A stretch of 64,000 nt of DNA from Kribbella capetownensis (GTDB taxonomy: Bacteria > Actinomycetota > Actinomycetes > Propionibacteriales > Kribbellaceae). This document shows, one piece after another, positions 9,379 to 18,072 of this stretch. The stretch spans positions 496,001 to 560,000 of the forward strand of contig NZ_SJKD01000006.1 in NCBI RefSeq assembly GCF_004331485.1, in the 5' to 3' direction. Under the pieces are notes generated by a model. That model searched no databases, had not been told where the DNA came from, and saw only the letters and a list, made by a program, of their open reading frames with translations. Numbering within the stretch: the stretch's first letter is position 1; each line of letters opens with the position of its first letter. A program made the translations under genes and the position numbers.

Positions 9379-10515
9379 ATGACGACTGCCACGCTGCCGC
9401 AACCCGCGCCGTTCACCCGAGACGACTACACCGCCCGGATGCGCCGGGTTGTGAGGGATGCCGCCGGAGCAGGGCTTTCCGGCGTCATCGTCACCCCTGG
9501 ACCGGACCTCGTGTGGCTGACCGGCTATCAGCCGACCGCGATCACGGAACGGCTCACGATGCTGATCCTCAGCACCGATCGGGAGCCGACGCTCGTCGTA
9601 CCGGCGCTCGAGCGGCCCGATGCGGAGTCGGCGGAGGGTGCCGGCGCCCTCAGCATGATCGACTGGACCGACGGGTCCGACCCCTATCCCGTGGCCGGTG
9701 ACCTGTTGACCTCCGACGGCCGGTTCGGGATCTCGGACTCGGCTTGGGCCATGCACGTTCTCGGTCTGCAGCGAACCAGACCGGCCACGAGCTACCAGGC
9801 ATTGAGCGAGTGCATGCCGATGATGCGTGCGGTCAAGGACGCCAACGAACTGGCGCGTCTGTCCCTGGCCGCCGAGGCCGCGGATGCGACGTACGGGGAG
9901 ATCGTTCAGTTGCGCTTCGCCGGCCGGCTCGAGACGGAGGTCGCGGCCGATCTCGCCCGGCTGCTTCGGCAGTTCGGCCACGAGCAGGTCGACTTCACCG
10001 TGGTCGGGTCCGGCCCGAACGGCGCCAACCCGCACCATGAGGCCGGCGAACGGGTCATCCAGGCCGGCGACGCGGTCGTTCTCGACTTCGGCGGCCTGCG
10101 GTACGGCTATGGGTCCGACACCACCCGTACGGTCGTCGTCGGCGAGCCGAGCGCCGAGGTGCAGGAGGTGCACGACATCGTCAGGACGGCACAGCAAGCC
10201 GGATTCGAGGCCGTCCGGCCGGGCGTGCCGTGCCAGCAGATCGACCGCGTTGCCCGCGAGGTCATCACCAAGGCCGGCTACGGCGAGCAGTTCATCCACC
10301 GGACCGGCCACGGGATCGGTGTGACGACGCACGAGCCGCCGTACATGGTCGAGGGTGAGGAGCGACTGCTCGAGCCTGGGATGTGCTTCTCCATCGAGCC
10401 CGGAATCTATCTGGCCGGCCGCTTCGGGGTCCGCATCGAGGACATCGTCACCGTGACCGAGAGCGCGGGCCGACGGCTCAACAACACCGACCACCGGATC
10501 CGCGTAGTCGAGTAG
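9379..10515 (+). CDS. M24 family Xaa-Pro dipeptidase/aminopeptidase
   Basis: A 378-residue pita-bread metallopeptidase that cleaves Xaa-Pro bonds. The creatinase-like N-terminal domain (residues 1-135) is followed by the M24 domain. All five metal ligands are visible: Asp in VVLDFGG, Asp in GSDTTRT, His in TGHGIGVTTHE, Glu in SIEPGIY and Glu in RIEDIV. The ATG at 9379 is chosen because GGAGGG ends five bases upstream; the in-frame GTG at 9358 lacks such a site. The strong terminator at 10535-10573 separates it from the transporter, but the cluster as a whole points to peptide catabolism. Confidence 0.93.
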   Translation: MTTATLPQPAPFTRDDYTARMRRVVRDAAGAGLSGVIVTPGPDLVWLTGYQPTAITERLTMLILSTDREPTLVVPALERPDAESAEGAGALSMIDWTDGSDPYPVAGDLLTSDGRFGISDSAWAMHVLGLQRTRPATSYQALSECMPMMRAVKDANELARLSLAAEAADATYGEIVQLRFAGRLETEVAADLARLLRQFGHEQVDFTVVGSGPNGANPHHEAGERVIQAGDAVVLDFGGLRYGYGSDTTRTVVVGEPSAEVQEVHDIVRTAQQAGFEAVRPGVPCQQIDRVAREVITKAGYGEQFIHRTGHGIGVTTHEPPYMVEGEERLLEPGMCFSIEPGIYLAGRFGVRIEDIVTVTESAGRRLNNTDHRIRVVE

Positions 10516-10534
10516 ACAGCCGGCCCCGTCAGCG

Positions 10535-10573
10535 CCGTTGCCTTGGGCATCTTCCTGATGCCCAAGGCAACGG
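10535..10573. terminator. Strong hairpin terminator after the M24 peptidase gene
   Basis: Perfect 16-bp arms CCGTTGCCTTGGGCAT and ATGCCCAAGGCAACGG flank a 7-base loop, 20 bases after the stop codon. The tail is GGGTTGT and has no T run, as is common in actinobacteria. Confidence 0.9.
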
Positions 10574-10772
10574 GGGTTGTCTGGCGCCTCCGGGCGCAGA
10601 GGGCTCGCCGCCTTTCATCCACGGGGGATGAGTCGTCGATATCGGTTGATTCCTAGCCTGACAACGACATCCGTCATGTCATGGCCTAGGGGGCGATGAG
10701 AGTGTCGGCAATCGATAGAACGCGCAGGTCTCAGGAACGTCCGGGAACAACGGTCGCCGGAGTGTGGTTGCG

Positions 10773-12233
10773 GTGAGCTCAGCCGACGTTCCGATCGAGC
10801 CGCCCGCGGTGGCTGCCGCCGCCCGGGCCAAGGCCCCGGCCACCACGTGGATCTCCTGGGTCGCTCTGGCGATGATGACCACGAGCTCCGTCGCAAGTCT
10901 CCGAGCCGCCCCGACCATGGCGGTCTACGGCCTGGCTTGCGTCTTCTTGTACCTACTTCCCGCGCTGGTGTTCCTGCTGCCCACCTCGCTGGTGTCCGCC
11001 GAACTGGCCTCCGGCTGGAACGGCGGCATCTACCGCTGGGTGTCCGACGGCATCTCCAAGCCGGCGGGCTTCCTGGCCGTGTGGTGCCAGTTCGCGATGA
11101 CGATCTTCTACTACCCGAGCCTGCTCGGGTTCGTCGCGAGCACCCTCGCCTATGTGTTCAATCCCGAGCTGGCCAGTAGTGGTGTGTGGACCGCCGCGGT
11201 CATCATCGTCGTCTACTGGTCCGGCGTCTGGGTCTCCTCGCGCGGCACCAAGGGCGTGGCCGGCCTCGCCAGTGGCGGCCTGATCATCGGTACATTGATA
11301 CCCGGCGTCGTCCTGGTCACTCTCGGCATCGTGTTCCTCGGCCAGGGCAACCCGTCGGCCGCACCGATGACGTCGGACAACATCTTCCCGGCCTGGGCCG
11401 GCCTGTCGAGCCTCGTGCTCATCGTCAACAACTTCCTGTCCTACTCCGGCATGGAGATGAACGCGGTGCACGTGTCGTCGCTGCGGAAGCCTGCCAAGGA
11501 GTTCCCGAAGTCGATGTTCCTCGCGATGGGCCTGGTGCTCGCGATCTTCATCCTGCCCGCGCTGGCGATCAGCTGGATCGTCCCGGCCAAGGAGCTCTCG
11601 CTCACCGCTGGTGTCATGCAGGCCTTCGACGCCGTCTTCGCCAACTTCGGTTGGCAGTGGCTGACGCCGATCGTCGGCATCATGCTGGTCACCGCCTCCC
11701 TCGGCGGCATGCTGACATGGCTGGCCGGGCCCTCGAAGGGCCTGCTGCTGATCTCCCGGCAGGAGGGCTACCTCCCGCCGTACCTGCAACGGCTCAACAA
11801 GAACGGAGTGCAGCAGAACATCCTCGTCGTCCAGGGCCTGATCACCACCGTGATCGGCCTCGCGTACGCGTTCATCCCGGATGTGTCGAGCGCCTACTGG
11901 ATCTTCTCTGTGATCACCACCCAGGTGTATCTGATCATGTACCTGCTGATGTTCGTCGCAGCCGTTCAGCTGCGGCGTAAGCACCCCGAGCACCCGCGCG
12001 GCTATCGCGCGCCTCTGCTGGCCGGGATGTGTGGTGTGGGCTTCGCCGCGTCGCTCGCCGCGCTGCTGGTGGGATTCATCCCGCCGTCGCAGTTCGAGTC
12101 CGGCAACGGCGGGGTCTACCTGGCGATCGTCGCCGGCGGGGCGCTGGGCCTCGGCCTGCTGGTGCCGTTCCTGTTCTACCGGTTGCGCAAGCCCAGCTGG
12201 AAGCAGCCCGAGCCCGAGGGAGCCGAGACATGA
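10773..12233 (+). CDS. APC superfamily amino acid/GABA-type transporter
   Basis: A membrane transporter of about 486 residues with roughly 12 hydrophobic helices, resembling the glutamate:GABA antiporter branch of the APC superfamily. The first helix carries SWVALAMMTTSS and later loops carry YSGMEMNAVHV and LAGPSKGLLLISRQEGYLPP, features of that branch. The start is GTG at either 10764 or 10773; a GGAG at 10759-10762 suits the second better. The stop overlaps the start of the next gene as ATGA, so the two are translationally coupled. A peptide or amino-acid substrate is inferred from the peptidases on both sides. Confidence 0.88.
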   Translation: MSSADVPIEPPAVAAAARAKAPATTWISWVALAMMTTSSVASLRAAPTMAVYGLACVFLYLLPALVFLLPTSLVSAELASGWNGGIYRWVSDGISKPAGFLAVWCQFAMTIFYYPSLLGFVASTLAYVFNPELASSGVWTAAVIIVVYWSGVWVSSRGTKGVAGLASGGLIIGTLIPGVVLVTLGIVFLGQGNPSAAPMTSDNIFPAWAGLSSLVLIVNNFLSYSGMEMNAVHVSSLRKPAKEFPKSMFLAMGLVLAIFILPALAISWIVPAKELSLTAGVMQAFDAVFANFGWQWLTPIVGIMLVTASLGGMLTWLAGPSKGLLLISRQEGYLPPYLQRLNKNGVQQNILVVQGLITTVIGLAYAFIPDVSSAYWIFSVITTQVYLIMYLLMFVAAVQLRRKHPEHPRGYRAPLLAGMCGVGFAASLAALLVGFIPPSQFESGNGGVYLAIVAGGALGLGLLVPFLFYRLRKPSWKQPEPEGAET

Positions 12234-12673
12234 GCACCGCGACGGAGACGTCGGAGCCCCGCCACCGCACGATGCTCTACATCGGCGCCGCGGTGGTGGT
12301 CGCGATCCTGATGATCATCGGTCTGATCGCCTTCTCCTCGGCCAGGTCCACGAAACAGGCCGAGGACAAGGCCAACCAGCTCATTGCGGCCCTGCAGAGC
12401 TCGGGCTCGCGGGCACCGTCACAGGAGCAGATCGTGCGGGTCCTCGGCGAGGACGGCGGCGCCACGTGCACCGATCCGAACGAGGCCCTGACCCGGGGGA
12501 TCTTCCTTTCGCAGCTGGCCAACGGCGCCGCCGGGCCGGGGATCCGGCCGGTGATCGCGGACAGCGAGATCGTCCGCGGCCAGTTGCTGATCATCAAGAT
12601 CTACTGTCCGGACGAGCTGGAGGACTTCCAGAACTTCGTCGACGACCTCAAGACCGACGACGTCGCGGGGTGA
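12230..12673 (+). CDS. Small single-pass membrane protein, unknown function
   Basis: A 147-residue protein: a short charged N-terminus, one transmembrane helix (about residues 18-38), then a soluble domain with the helical segment KQAEDKANQLIAALQSS and a C-terminal FQNFVDDLKTDD. Two cysteines (ATCTDPNE and KIYCPDE) could form a disulfide if the domain is outside. I do not recognise the family. It is coupled by an ATGA overlap to the transporter and is followed seven bases later by the dipeptidase, so it probably works with one of them. Confidence 0.85.
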   Translation: MSTATETSEPRHRTMLYIGAAVVVAILMIIGLIAFSSARSTKQAEDKANQLIAALQSSGSRAPSQEQIVRVLGEDGGATCTDPNEALTRGIFLSQLANGAAGPGIRPVIADSEIVRGQLLIIKIYCPDELEDFQNFVDDLKTDDVAG

Positions 12674-12680
12674 CGGGACC

Positions 12681-14039
12681 ATGGATCTACGCAGCCGGAT
12701 CGCCGGGCTGATGCCACAGGCGAGGTCGGAGCTCGCCGACCTCGTCGCGATCAAATCGGTGGCGGACCCCCGGCAGTTCCCGATCGAGGAGTGCGAGCGC
12801 GCCGCGGCGTGGGTGCTCGGCAAGTTCGCGGAACTGGGATTCGCCGACGCACACCTGGAGGAGACGGCCGACGGCAGCCGTGCAGTCGTCGGATCGCGGC
12901 CTGGCCCGACGCCGGACGCTCCCACGGTACTGCTGTACGCGCATTACGACGTCCAGCCACCACTTGACGACGCTGCCTGGCGTACGCCGCCGTTCGAGCT
13001 CACCGAGAAGGACGGCCGCTGGTTCGGCCGCGGGACAGCGGACTGCAAAGGCAACATCGTCGTCCATCTGGCCGCGTTGCGTGCGCTCGGTGACGACGTA
13101 CCGGTGAACCTGAAGCTCGTGGTCGAAGGATCGGAGGAGCAGGGAACCGGCGGCCTCGAGGCGTTCGTGCCCGATCATGCCGACCTGCTCCGCGCGGACG
13201 CGATCCTCGTCTGCGACACCGGCAACGCGGCAGTGGGCCATCCGGCGGCGACCGTGAGTCTGCGCGGCATGGTGAACGTGGTGGTGACGGTCGAGGCGCT
13301 CGGCACCGAGCTCCACTCCGGCATGTTCGGCGGCCCTGCCCCGGACGCGCTCGCGGCCCTCGTCGCGATGCTCGCGAGCCTCCGCGACAGCCAGGGCAAC
13401 ACCACCATCACAGGGCTGGACAACACCCGGACGTGGTCGGGCCAGCCCTATCCGACCGATCAGTTCCGTAGCGATGCGAGCGTGCCGGACGGCGCCTCCC
13501 TGCTGGGCGACGGCACCGTCTCGGACATGCTGTGGGCGCGGCCGGCGGTGACCATCCTGGGCATCGACTGCCCTCCGGTGGTCGGATCGGCGGCGGCCAT
13601 CGTGCCGAAGGCGGCGGCCCGGCTCAACCTGCGCATTCCACCCGGGACGGACCCGGATCAGGCCGGGACCAGCCTGATCGACCAGCTCCGGGCCACGGCT
13701 CCCTGGGGCGTCCACGTCACCGCCGAGATCGAGGCGGTCGGCGCGCCCTTCAAGGCCGAGACCGACGGTCCCGCCTACACAGCGATGGCAGCAGCGATGC
13801 AGGAGGCGTACGGAACGCCGATGACGTCGTTGGGACAGGGCGGGTCCATCCCGCTGTGCAACGTGTTCGCCGACACCTACCCGGGGGCCGAACTCATCTT
13901 GATGGGCGTGGAAGAACCCCTGGCCCTCATCCACGCCCCGAACGAGAGCGTCCATCCGAGCGAGATCGAGAACATGGCGTTGACCGAGGCCCGATTCCTC
14001 CAGCTGTACGCGACCATGGGCCGCCCGAACCAGGCGTGA
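12681..14039 (+). CDS. M20 family dipeptidase
   Basis: A 452-residue zinc-dependent dipeptidase/carboxypeptidase. Motifs in order are YAHYDVQP (first His and Asp), GRGTADCKGN (bridging Asp), EGSEEQGT (catalytic Glu pair), CDTGN (Asp ligand), the dimerisation lid insert, and HAPNESVHP (last His ligand). The complete set suggests an active enzyme cleaving imported di- or tripeptides in the cytoplasm. It is third in an operon after the transporter and the small membrane protein. The next gene is convergent and ends only three bases away. Confidence 0.93.
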   Translation: MDLRSRIAGLMPQARSELADLVAIKSVADPRQFPIEECERAAAWVLGKFAELGFADAHLEETADGSRAVVGSRPGPTPDAPTVLLYAHYDVQPPLDDAAWRTPPFELTEKDGRWFGRGTADCKGNIVVHLAALRALGDDVPVNLKLVVEGSEEQGTGGLEAFVPDHADLLRADAILVCDTGNAAVGHPAATVSLRGMVNVVVTVEALGTELHSGMFGGPAPDALAALVAMLASLRDSQGNTTITGLDNTRTWSGQPYPTDQFRSDASVPDGASLLGDGTVSDMLWARPAVTILGIDCPPVVGSAAAIVPKAAARLNLRIPPGTDPDQAGTSLIDQLRATAPWGVHVTAEIEAVGAPFKAETDGPAYTAMAAAMQEAYGTPMTSLGQGGSIPLCNVFADTYPGAELILMGVEEPLALIHAPNESVHPSEIENMALTEARFLQLYATMGRPNQA

Positions 14040-14042
14040 CCG

Positions 14043-15068
14043 TCAGGCGGTCTGTGACAGGGCGACGGACAGGCCCAGGGTGAGGGCCATGACGAAGAGT
14101 TCGGTACCGACGATCCGCCAGAACGGGTTGCCGCCGTCAACCAAGTCGCCGATCGCCCGGCGGCGGTGCAGCCAGGCCGCGACGATCAGGACCAGGAACG
14201 CGGCGATCTTCACCAGCAGGAGAACGCCGTACGCATCCGACGTGAGCGCGTCGGGGATCGAACCCCAGCCGCCGCCCTTCGCGGCCAGCCGGCCCGCTGC
14301 GCTGAGCAGGCCGCTCAGCAGTACGGCGATCGACGAGATCGACGCGACCTCGTTGAACCGCTCGAGCACGATCGGGAGGCCGGTGCGACTCGCCCGTCCG
14401 TAGCGGACCAGGCCCGCCAGTCCGCCGATCCAGGTGGTCGCGGCAATCACATGGACGACAAGGGCCGCGCCGGCGACCACGACGTACGACTCGTTCCGCG
14501 GGTACGCCGTCAGTGCGGTCGGGACAAGGGCCGCGATCGCAACGAGTACGCCGAGACTGGCCGCCGACGAAGTCTGGACGCGGCGGATGCCGATCGCCAG
14601 CGCGACGACCAGGATGCCGGTGATCAGCAGCGCCTTGACCTCGGGTACGCCGAGGGCGTCGTCCAGCCGGAGGCGGAGCAGATTGACCGGAGTGTCGAGC
14701 AGGATGGACGCGGTGACGATCGCGCCGGCGAAGGCACAGACCGCCCAGATGATCGCCGCGTTGCTGGCGTCGCGCACGGCCCGGCGGCCCTGCACTCCGA
14801 GCGGACCGCCTTCGATCCGCAGCAGCACCACCGCGGCCAGCAGCGCGCCCGCGCAGCCGACGGTCGCGAAGATCGAGATCAGCCGGACCAGCGGCAGCAG
14901 CCAGCCGACGAACACCGACGGTCCGCCGATGCCACCCGTGTCCTGCGGTTCACTGCCGGCTGCGAACAGACCGATGACCATCGCCACCGAGGCGACGATC
15001 ACGGCCGTCAGACCACCCGCGACCAGCCGTCCGGGCATCCGGTGCCGGGCGGCGCGGGTCGCGGTCAC
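14043..15068 (-). CDS. CopD family (copper resistance D domain) membrane protein
   Basis: A 341-residue polytopic protein with eight or nine hydrophobic helices. The CopD-like core lies in the second half, with HVIAATTWIGGLAGLVRYG around residues 208-226 and a partner block, ERFNEVASISSIAVLLSG, after it. CopD proteins are associated with copper import or handling. No CopC domain and no copper regulator are fused or adjacent, so the metal role is inferred from family only. The start is GTG at 15068. Confidence 0.82.
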   Translation of the reverse strand: MTATRAARHRMPGRLVAGGLTAVIVASVAMVIGLFAAGSEPQDTGGIGGPSVFVGWLLPLVRLISIFATVGCAGALLAAVVLLRIEGGPLGVQGRRAVRDASNAAIIWAVCAFAGAIVTASILLDTPVNLLRLRLDDALGVPEVKALLITGILVVALAIGIRRVQTSSAASLGVLVAIAALVPTALTAYPRNESYVVVAGAALVVHVIAATTWIGGLAGLVRYGRASRTGLPIVLERFNEVASISSIAVLLSGLLSAAGRLAAKGGGWGSIPDALTSDAYGVLLLVKIAAFLVLIVAAWLHRRRAIGDLVDGGNPFWRIVGTELFVMALTLGLSVALSQTA

Positions 15069-15147
15069 AGAGCGAACTCGGCAGCGGCACGATTGAACAC
15101 GCGCTCACTATAGGGGCGACATCAGTGGGCAGCCCACGTACGACACC

Positions 15148-15173
15148 ATCTCGTGATAACGGTGTCACGAGAT
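15148..15173. terminator. Hairpin at the 3' end of the mca operon
   Basis: Perfect 9-bp arms ATCTCGTGA and TCACGAGAT surround 8 bases, directly at the stop codon of the small membrane protein on the minus strand. It could instead be an operator for the CopD gene, but its position suits termination. Confidence 0.55.
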
Positions 15174-15469
15174 CAGTGCGTTGTGTGTTCCTTGGTGTCA
15201 CTCTGGGTCGGCGTCGTACCCGTCGTACCCGTCGGCTCGGCATCGCCGGCCGGAGCCGCTGAGCTGTCCGTACTCGCTGGGCCGTCGGACGGTGCTGGGG
15301 CGTCCGCACCATCGCCGTCGAAGTCGATCTTCTTCAACTGCTTGCCCATGCTGCGCCACAGCAGCACCGTGGCGGCACCGAGAGCGAGCACGATCAGCAG
15401 CGCGACCCAGCCGGGGCGCACCGAGTTCGGGTCGATCTCGGTCGCCGGAAGGAAGGTCATCACTGTCAC
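15173..15469 (-). CDS. Small membrane protein downstream of mca (Rv1083-like)
   Basis: A 98-residue protein with one transmembrane helix (VALLIVLALGAATVLLW, about residues 22-38), a short basic stretch, and an acidic Ala/Ser/Thr/Pro/Gly-rich tail. The tail is low in complexity and probably disordered. An in-frame ATG three codons downstream is an alternative start. It is the next gene after mca on the same strand, the same placement as Rv1083 in M. tuberculosis. Function is unknown. Confidence 0.82.
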   Translation of the reverse strand: MTVMTFLPATEIDPNSVRPGWVALLIVLALGAATVLLWRSMGKQLKKIDFDGDGADAPAPSDGPASTDSSAAPAGDAEPTGTTGTTPTQSDTKEHTTH

Positions 15470-15501
15470 GCCACCAGTCTCTCACTGCCCGCGCCCCGCC
15501 G

Positions 15502-16365
15502 TCAGCGCAGCCCCGCGAACAGATCGTCCTCGGGGAGTTCGGATTCGACCACGCTCCGCGCCAACTCGAAGTCCTCGGTCGGCCAGGCCGCCTGGTGCAC
15601 CTCCAGCGGCACCGTGAACCAGCCGCCGTCCGGGTCGATCTGGGTGGCGTGCGCGAGCAGCGCCTTGTCCCGGACCTCGAAGTACTCGGCGCACTCCACC
15701 CGGGTGGTGATCCGGCGCTCGTTCTCCGGGTCCGGCTTCCAGTCCTTGAGGCGCTCGGCGTACGGCGACTCCAGGCCGCGGGCGACCATCGCGTCGTGCA
15801 GCGCCTTCATCCGCTCATAGTGGAAGGTGTGGTGGTAGTACAGCTTCAGTGGCTGCCATGGCTCGCCGAGCTCCGGGTACGCGTCCTTGTCTCCCGCCGC
15901 CTCGAACGCAGCCACCGTGATCTGGTGGCACATCACGTGGTCCGGGTGCGGGTAGCCGCCGTTCTCGTCGTACGTCGTGACGACCTGCGGACGGAACTCG
16001 CGGATCAGCTTCACCAGCGGTGCCGCGGCGTCCTCCACCTTGAGCGCGCCGAAGCAGCCCTCCGGAAGGGGCGGCGGCGGGTCGCCCTCGGGGAACCCGG
16101 AGTCCACCCAGCCGAGCCAGGTCTGCTCGACGCCGAGGATCTCGCGGGCCGTGTCCATCTCTTTGCGGCGGATCTCGGTGATGTTGGCCAGCACCTCCGG
16201 CCGGTCCATCTTCGGGTTCAGGATCGAACCCCGTTCCCCACCGGTGCACGTGGCCACCATGACCTCGACGCCCTCGGCCACGTACCGGGCGGTCGAAGCG
16301 GCCCCCTTGCTGGACTCGTCATCTGGGTGCGCATGCACATGCAACAACCGAAGATCTTCACTCAC
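15502..16365 (-). CDS. mca: Mycothiol S-conjugate amidase
   Basis: A 287-residue zinc amidase that cleaves mycothiol S-conjugates, releasing a mercapturic acid for export and GlcN-inositol for recycling. The metal motif AHPDDE is at residues 12-17, and a second motif, HPDH, is at residues 140-143 in ENGGYPHPDHVMC. Length and motifs match Mca better than the deacetylase MshB, especially the GCFG and DENGGYPHPDH segments. GTG at 16365 is preferred over the TTG at 16374. DUF4307 is divergent upstream, as in other actinobacteria. Confidence 0.95.
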   Translation of the reverse strand: MSEDLRLLHVHAHPDDESSKGAASTARYVAEGVEVMVATCTGGERGSILNPKMDRPEVLANITEIRRKEMDTAREILGVEQTWLGWVDSGFPEGDPPPPLPEGCFGALKVEDAAAPLVKLIREFRPQVVTTYDENGGYPHPDHVMCHQITVAAFEAAGDKDAYPELGEPWQPLKLYYHHTFHYERMKALHDAMVARGLESPYAERLKDWKPDPENERRITTRVECAEYFEVRDKALLAHATQIDPDGGWFTVPLEVHQAAWPTEDFELARSVVESELPEDDLFAGLR

Positions 16366-16425
16366 AAGACACAATGGTCCTCCAACCCCGGGCCAAACCC
16401 ACGACCGACCCCCTCTGGACTTCCT

Positions 16426-16854
16426 TTGACCGAGTCATCTCCGAGTAGTTCAACAGCCGACCTCGATGCGCGGTACGGGCGGGGGCGGCGGTCGCGGCGG
16501 CCGTTGATCATCGGGGTGGTGGCTGTGATGGCCGCGGCTGGGCTGGCGTGGCTGGCGTGGGCGGCGATCGTCGGGTCGAATCCGCCGGTGACGTCGCGGT
16601 TGCTGGGGTTCGAGGTGACGTCGGCGACCACTGCGAAGGCAACCATCCAGGTGGACCGGACCAAGTCGGTGGAGGCGAACTGCCGGCTGCAGGCCAAATC
16701 GGCCGACTTCTCCATCGTCGGGGAGTTGACACTGACCATCCCGGCCGACTCCCCCAGGCACCAGACCCTGCCGGCGACGCTGAAAACGCAACGCTCCGCA
16801 ACCTCGGTGGTACTGATCGGCTGCACGACCGCGGACTCGCACCGGCCGCACTGA
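16426..16854 (+). CDS. DUF4307 membrane protein
   Basis: A protein of about 142 residues with a short disordered N-terminus ending in LDARYGRG, one transmembrane helix (about residues 28-49), and a beta-rich extracytoplasmic domain containing NCRLQA and IGCTT cysteines. The family is almost always found divergent from mca and next to greA, which is exactly its place here (compare Rv1081c). The start is uncertain: TTG at 16426 gives the usual family length, while in-frame ATG codons near 16330 would overlap mca. Function is unknown. Confidence 0.8.
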   Translation: MTESSPSSSTADLDARYGRGRRSRRPLIIGVVAVMAAAGLAWLAWAAIVGSNPPVTSRLLGFEVTSATTAKATIQVDRTKSVEANCRLQAKSADFSIVGELTLTIPADSPRHQTLPATLKTQRSATSVVLIGCTTADSHRPH

Positions 16855-17060
16855 CCTCCGGACGGTTGTCCGGCAACCGATTACCGGTCAGTTCGCCAGG
16901 ATGTGGGAAGAACCACCAAGCAAACGGTTTCCCCGCGTTTGAGGCCCCGCAGAACTGTGGGGTTCTCCGCCGGATCTTGCTACGCTCAGTGGATTGGTCG
17001 CCGTCGACGACGGCGGCCAGCAGCTTTTCCTGCCCATCCCACCGACACAAGGAGCAGCCC

Positions 17061-17573
17061 GTGACGCAGAGGATCGATGAGGACAGCGTTGTCTGGCTGA
17101 CGCAGGAGGGTTACGACCAGCTGAAGTCGGAGCTCGAGCACCTCAAGGGCCCGGCCCGTGCCGAGATCACGCAGCGCATCAGCGACGCCCGCGACGAAGG
17201 CGACCTGAAGGAGAACGGCGGGTACCACGCCGCCAAGGACGAGCAGGGCAAGATCGAGGCCCGGATCCGGCAGCTCGAGGACATGCTCCGTCGGGCCCGG
17301 GTCGGCGAGACCCCGAAGGCCGGCGGCAAGGTCGAGCCCGGGATGAAGGTGTCGATCAAGTTCGCCGGTGCCGACGACGTCGAGACGTTCCTGCTCGGCT
17401 CCCGCGAACTGCTCGCCCTGGACGCGTCGGTCGACATCGACGTGTACTCGCCGCAGTCCCCGCTGGGCTCGGCGATCCTGGGCAAGAAGAAGGGCGACAA
17501 GGCCAGCTACGCGGCCCCGAACGGCAAGGACGTCACCGTCGAGATCGTCGCCGCCGAACCCTTCACCGGCTGA
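17061..17573 (+). CDS. greA: Transcription elongation factor GreA
   Basis: A 170-residue elongation factor that enters the RNA polymerase secondary channel and stimulates cleavage of backtracked RNA. The N-terminal antiparallel coiled coil (residues 10-80) carries the conserved tip ARDEGDLKENGGYHAAKDEQ with its acidic residues, followed by the FKBP-like domain with SPQSPLGSAILGK. GTG at 17061 follows an AAGGAG site eight bases away. A very stable terminator follows the gene. The neighbourhood (DUF4307, mca) is conserved. Confidence 0.96.
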   Translation: MTQRIDEDSVVWLTQEGYDQLKSELEHLKGPARAEITQRISDARDEGDLKENGGYHAAKDEQGKIEARIRQLEDMLRRARVGETPKAGGKVEPGMKVSIKFAGADDVETFLLGSRELLALDASVDIDVYSPQSPLGSAILGKKKGDKASYAAPNGKDVTVEIVAAEPFTG

Positions 17574-17585
17574 CCACCAAGCCCC

Positions 17586-17616
17586 GAGCGCCCCGGTGGA
17601 CTCCACCGGGGCGCTC
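17586..17616. terminator. Terminator after greA
   Basis: Arms GAGCGCCCCGGTGG (17586-17599) and CCACCGGGGCGCTC (17603-17616) pair perfectly over 14 bp with a 3-base loop. It also faces the end of the convergent VOC gene at 17623, so it is probably bidirectional. Confidence 0.92.
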
Positions 17617-17622
17617 GCCATT

Positions 17623-18057
17623 TCACTGCACGGTCGGGGCGAAGAGTTCCAGCTGGATGTTGTCCTGGTCGCGGAAGACGAGCACCGAGGCATACGGCTC
17701 GTCCACGATCGGAGACTGGGTGAGTGGCTTGTCGGCGGTGTCCGCACGGACCACGCCATGGGCCTCGAGATGGTCCTGCCACTGGGTGAGGTCGTCGCGG
17801 GTGCCGACCGCGAAGCCGGCGTGGTCGAGGCCGGTCGTCGTCTCCCTGCACAGGCCGCCGTCGTTGGTGTCGTGGCGGTGCAGGGCGATCATCAGCTGAT
17901 GATCCGCATCGGCGAGGATGCGGCCGACGCCGCCCTTGTGCGGTACGTCGAGCACCGGGTGGACGCCGAACACTTCGCCGTACCACTGGACGCTCGACTC
18001 CAGGTCGGTCACGGTCAGGGCCAGGTGATGGAGTCTGGGCTGGGTGACAGTGGACAT
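17623..18057 (-). CDS. VOC family (glyoxalase/bleomycin resistance fold) protein
   Basis: A 144-residue protein with paired beta-alpha-beta-beta-beta modules. Likely metal or substrate residues are the His of LHHLALTV near the N-terminus, the His of GLDHAGFAV mid-protein, and the Glu of NIQLELFAP at the end, the usual H/H/E layout of VOC enzymes. The substrate is unknown. It starts 15 bases downstream of the TetR gene and probably shares its transcript with the ABC exporter operon, which hints at a detoxification or resistance role. Confidence 0.85.
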   Translation of the reverse strand: MSTVTQPRLHHLALTVTDLESSVQWYGEVFGVHPVLDVPHKGGVGRILADADHQLMIALHRHDTNDGGLCRETTTGLDHAGFAVGTRDDLTQWQDHLEAHGVVRADTADKPLTQSPIVDEPYASVLVFRDQDNIQLELFAPTVQ

Positions 18058-18072
18058 GATTCCCCCTCGGGA

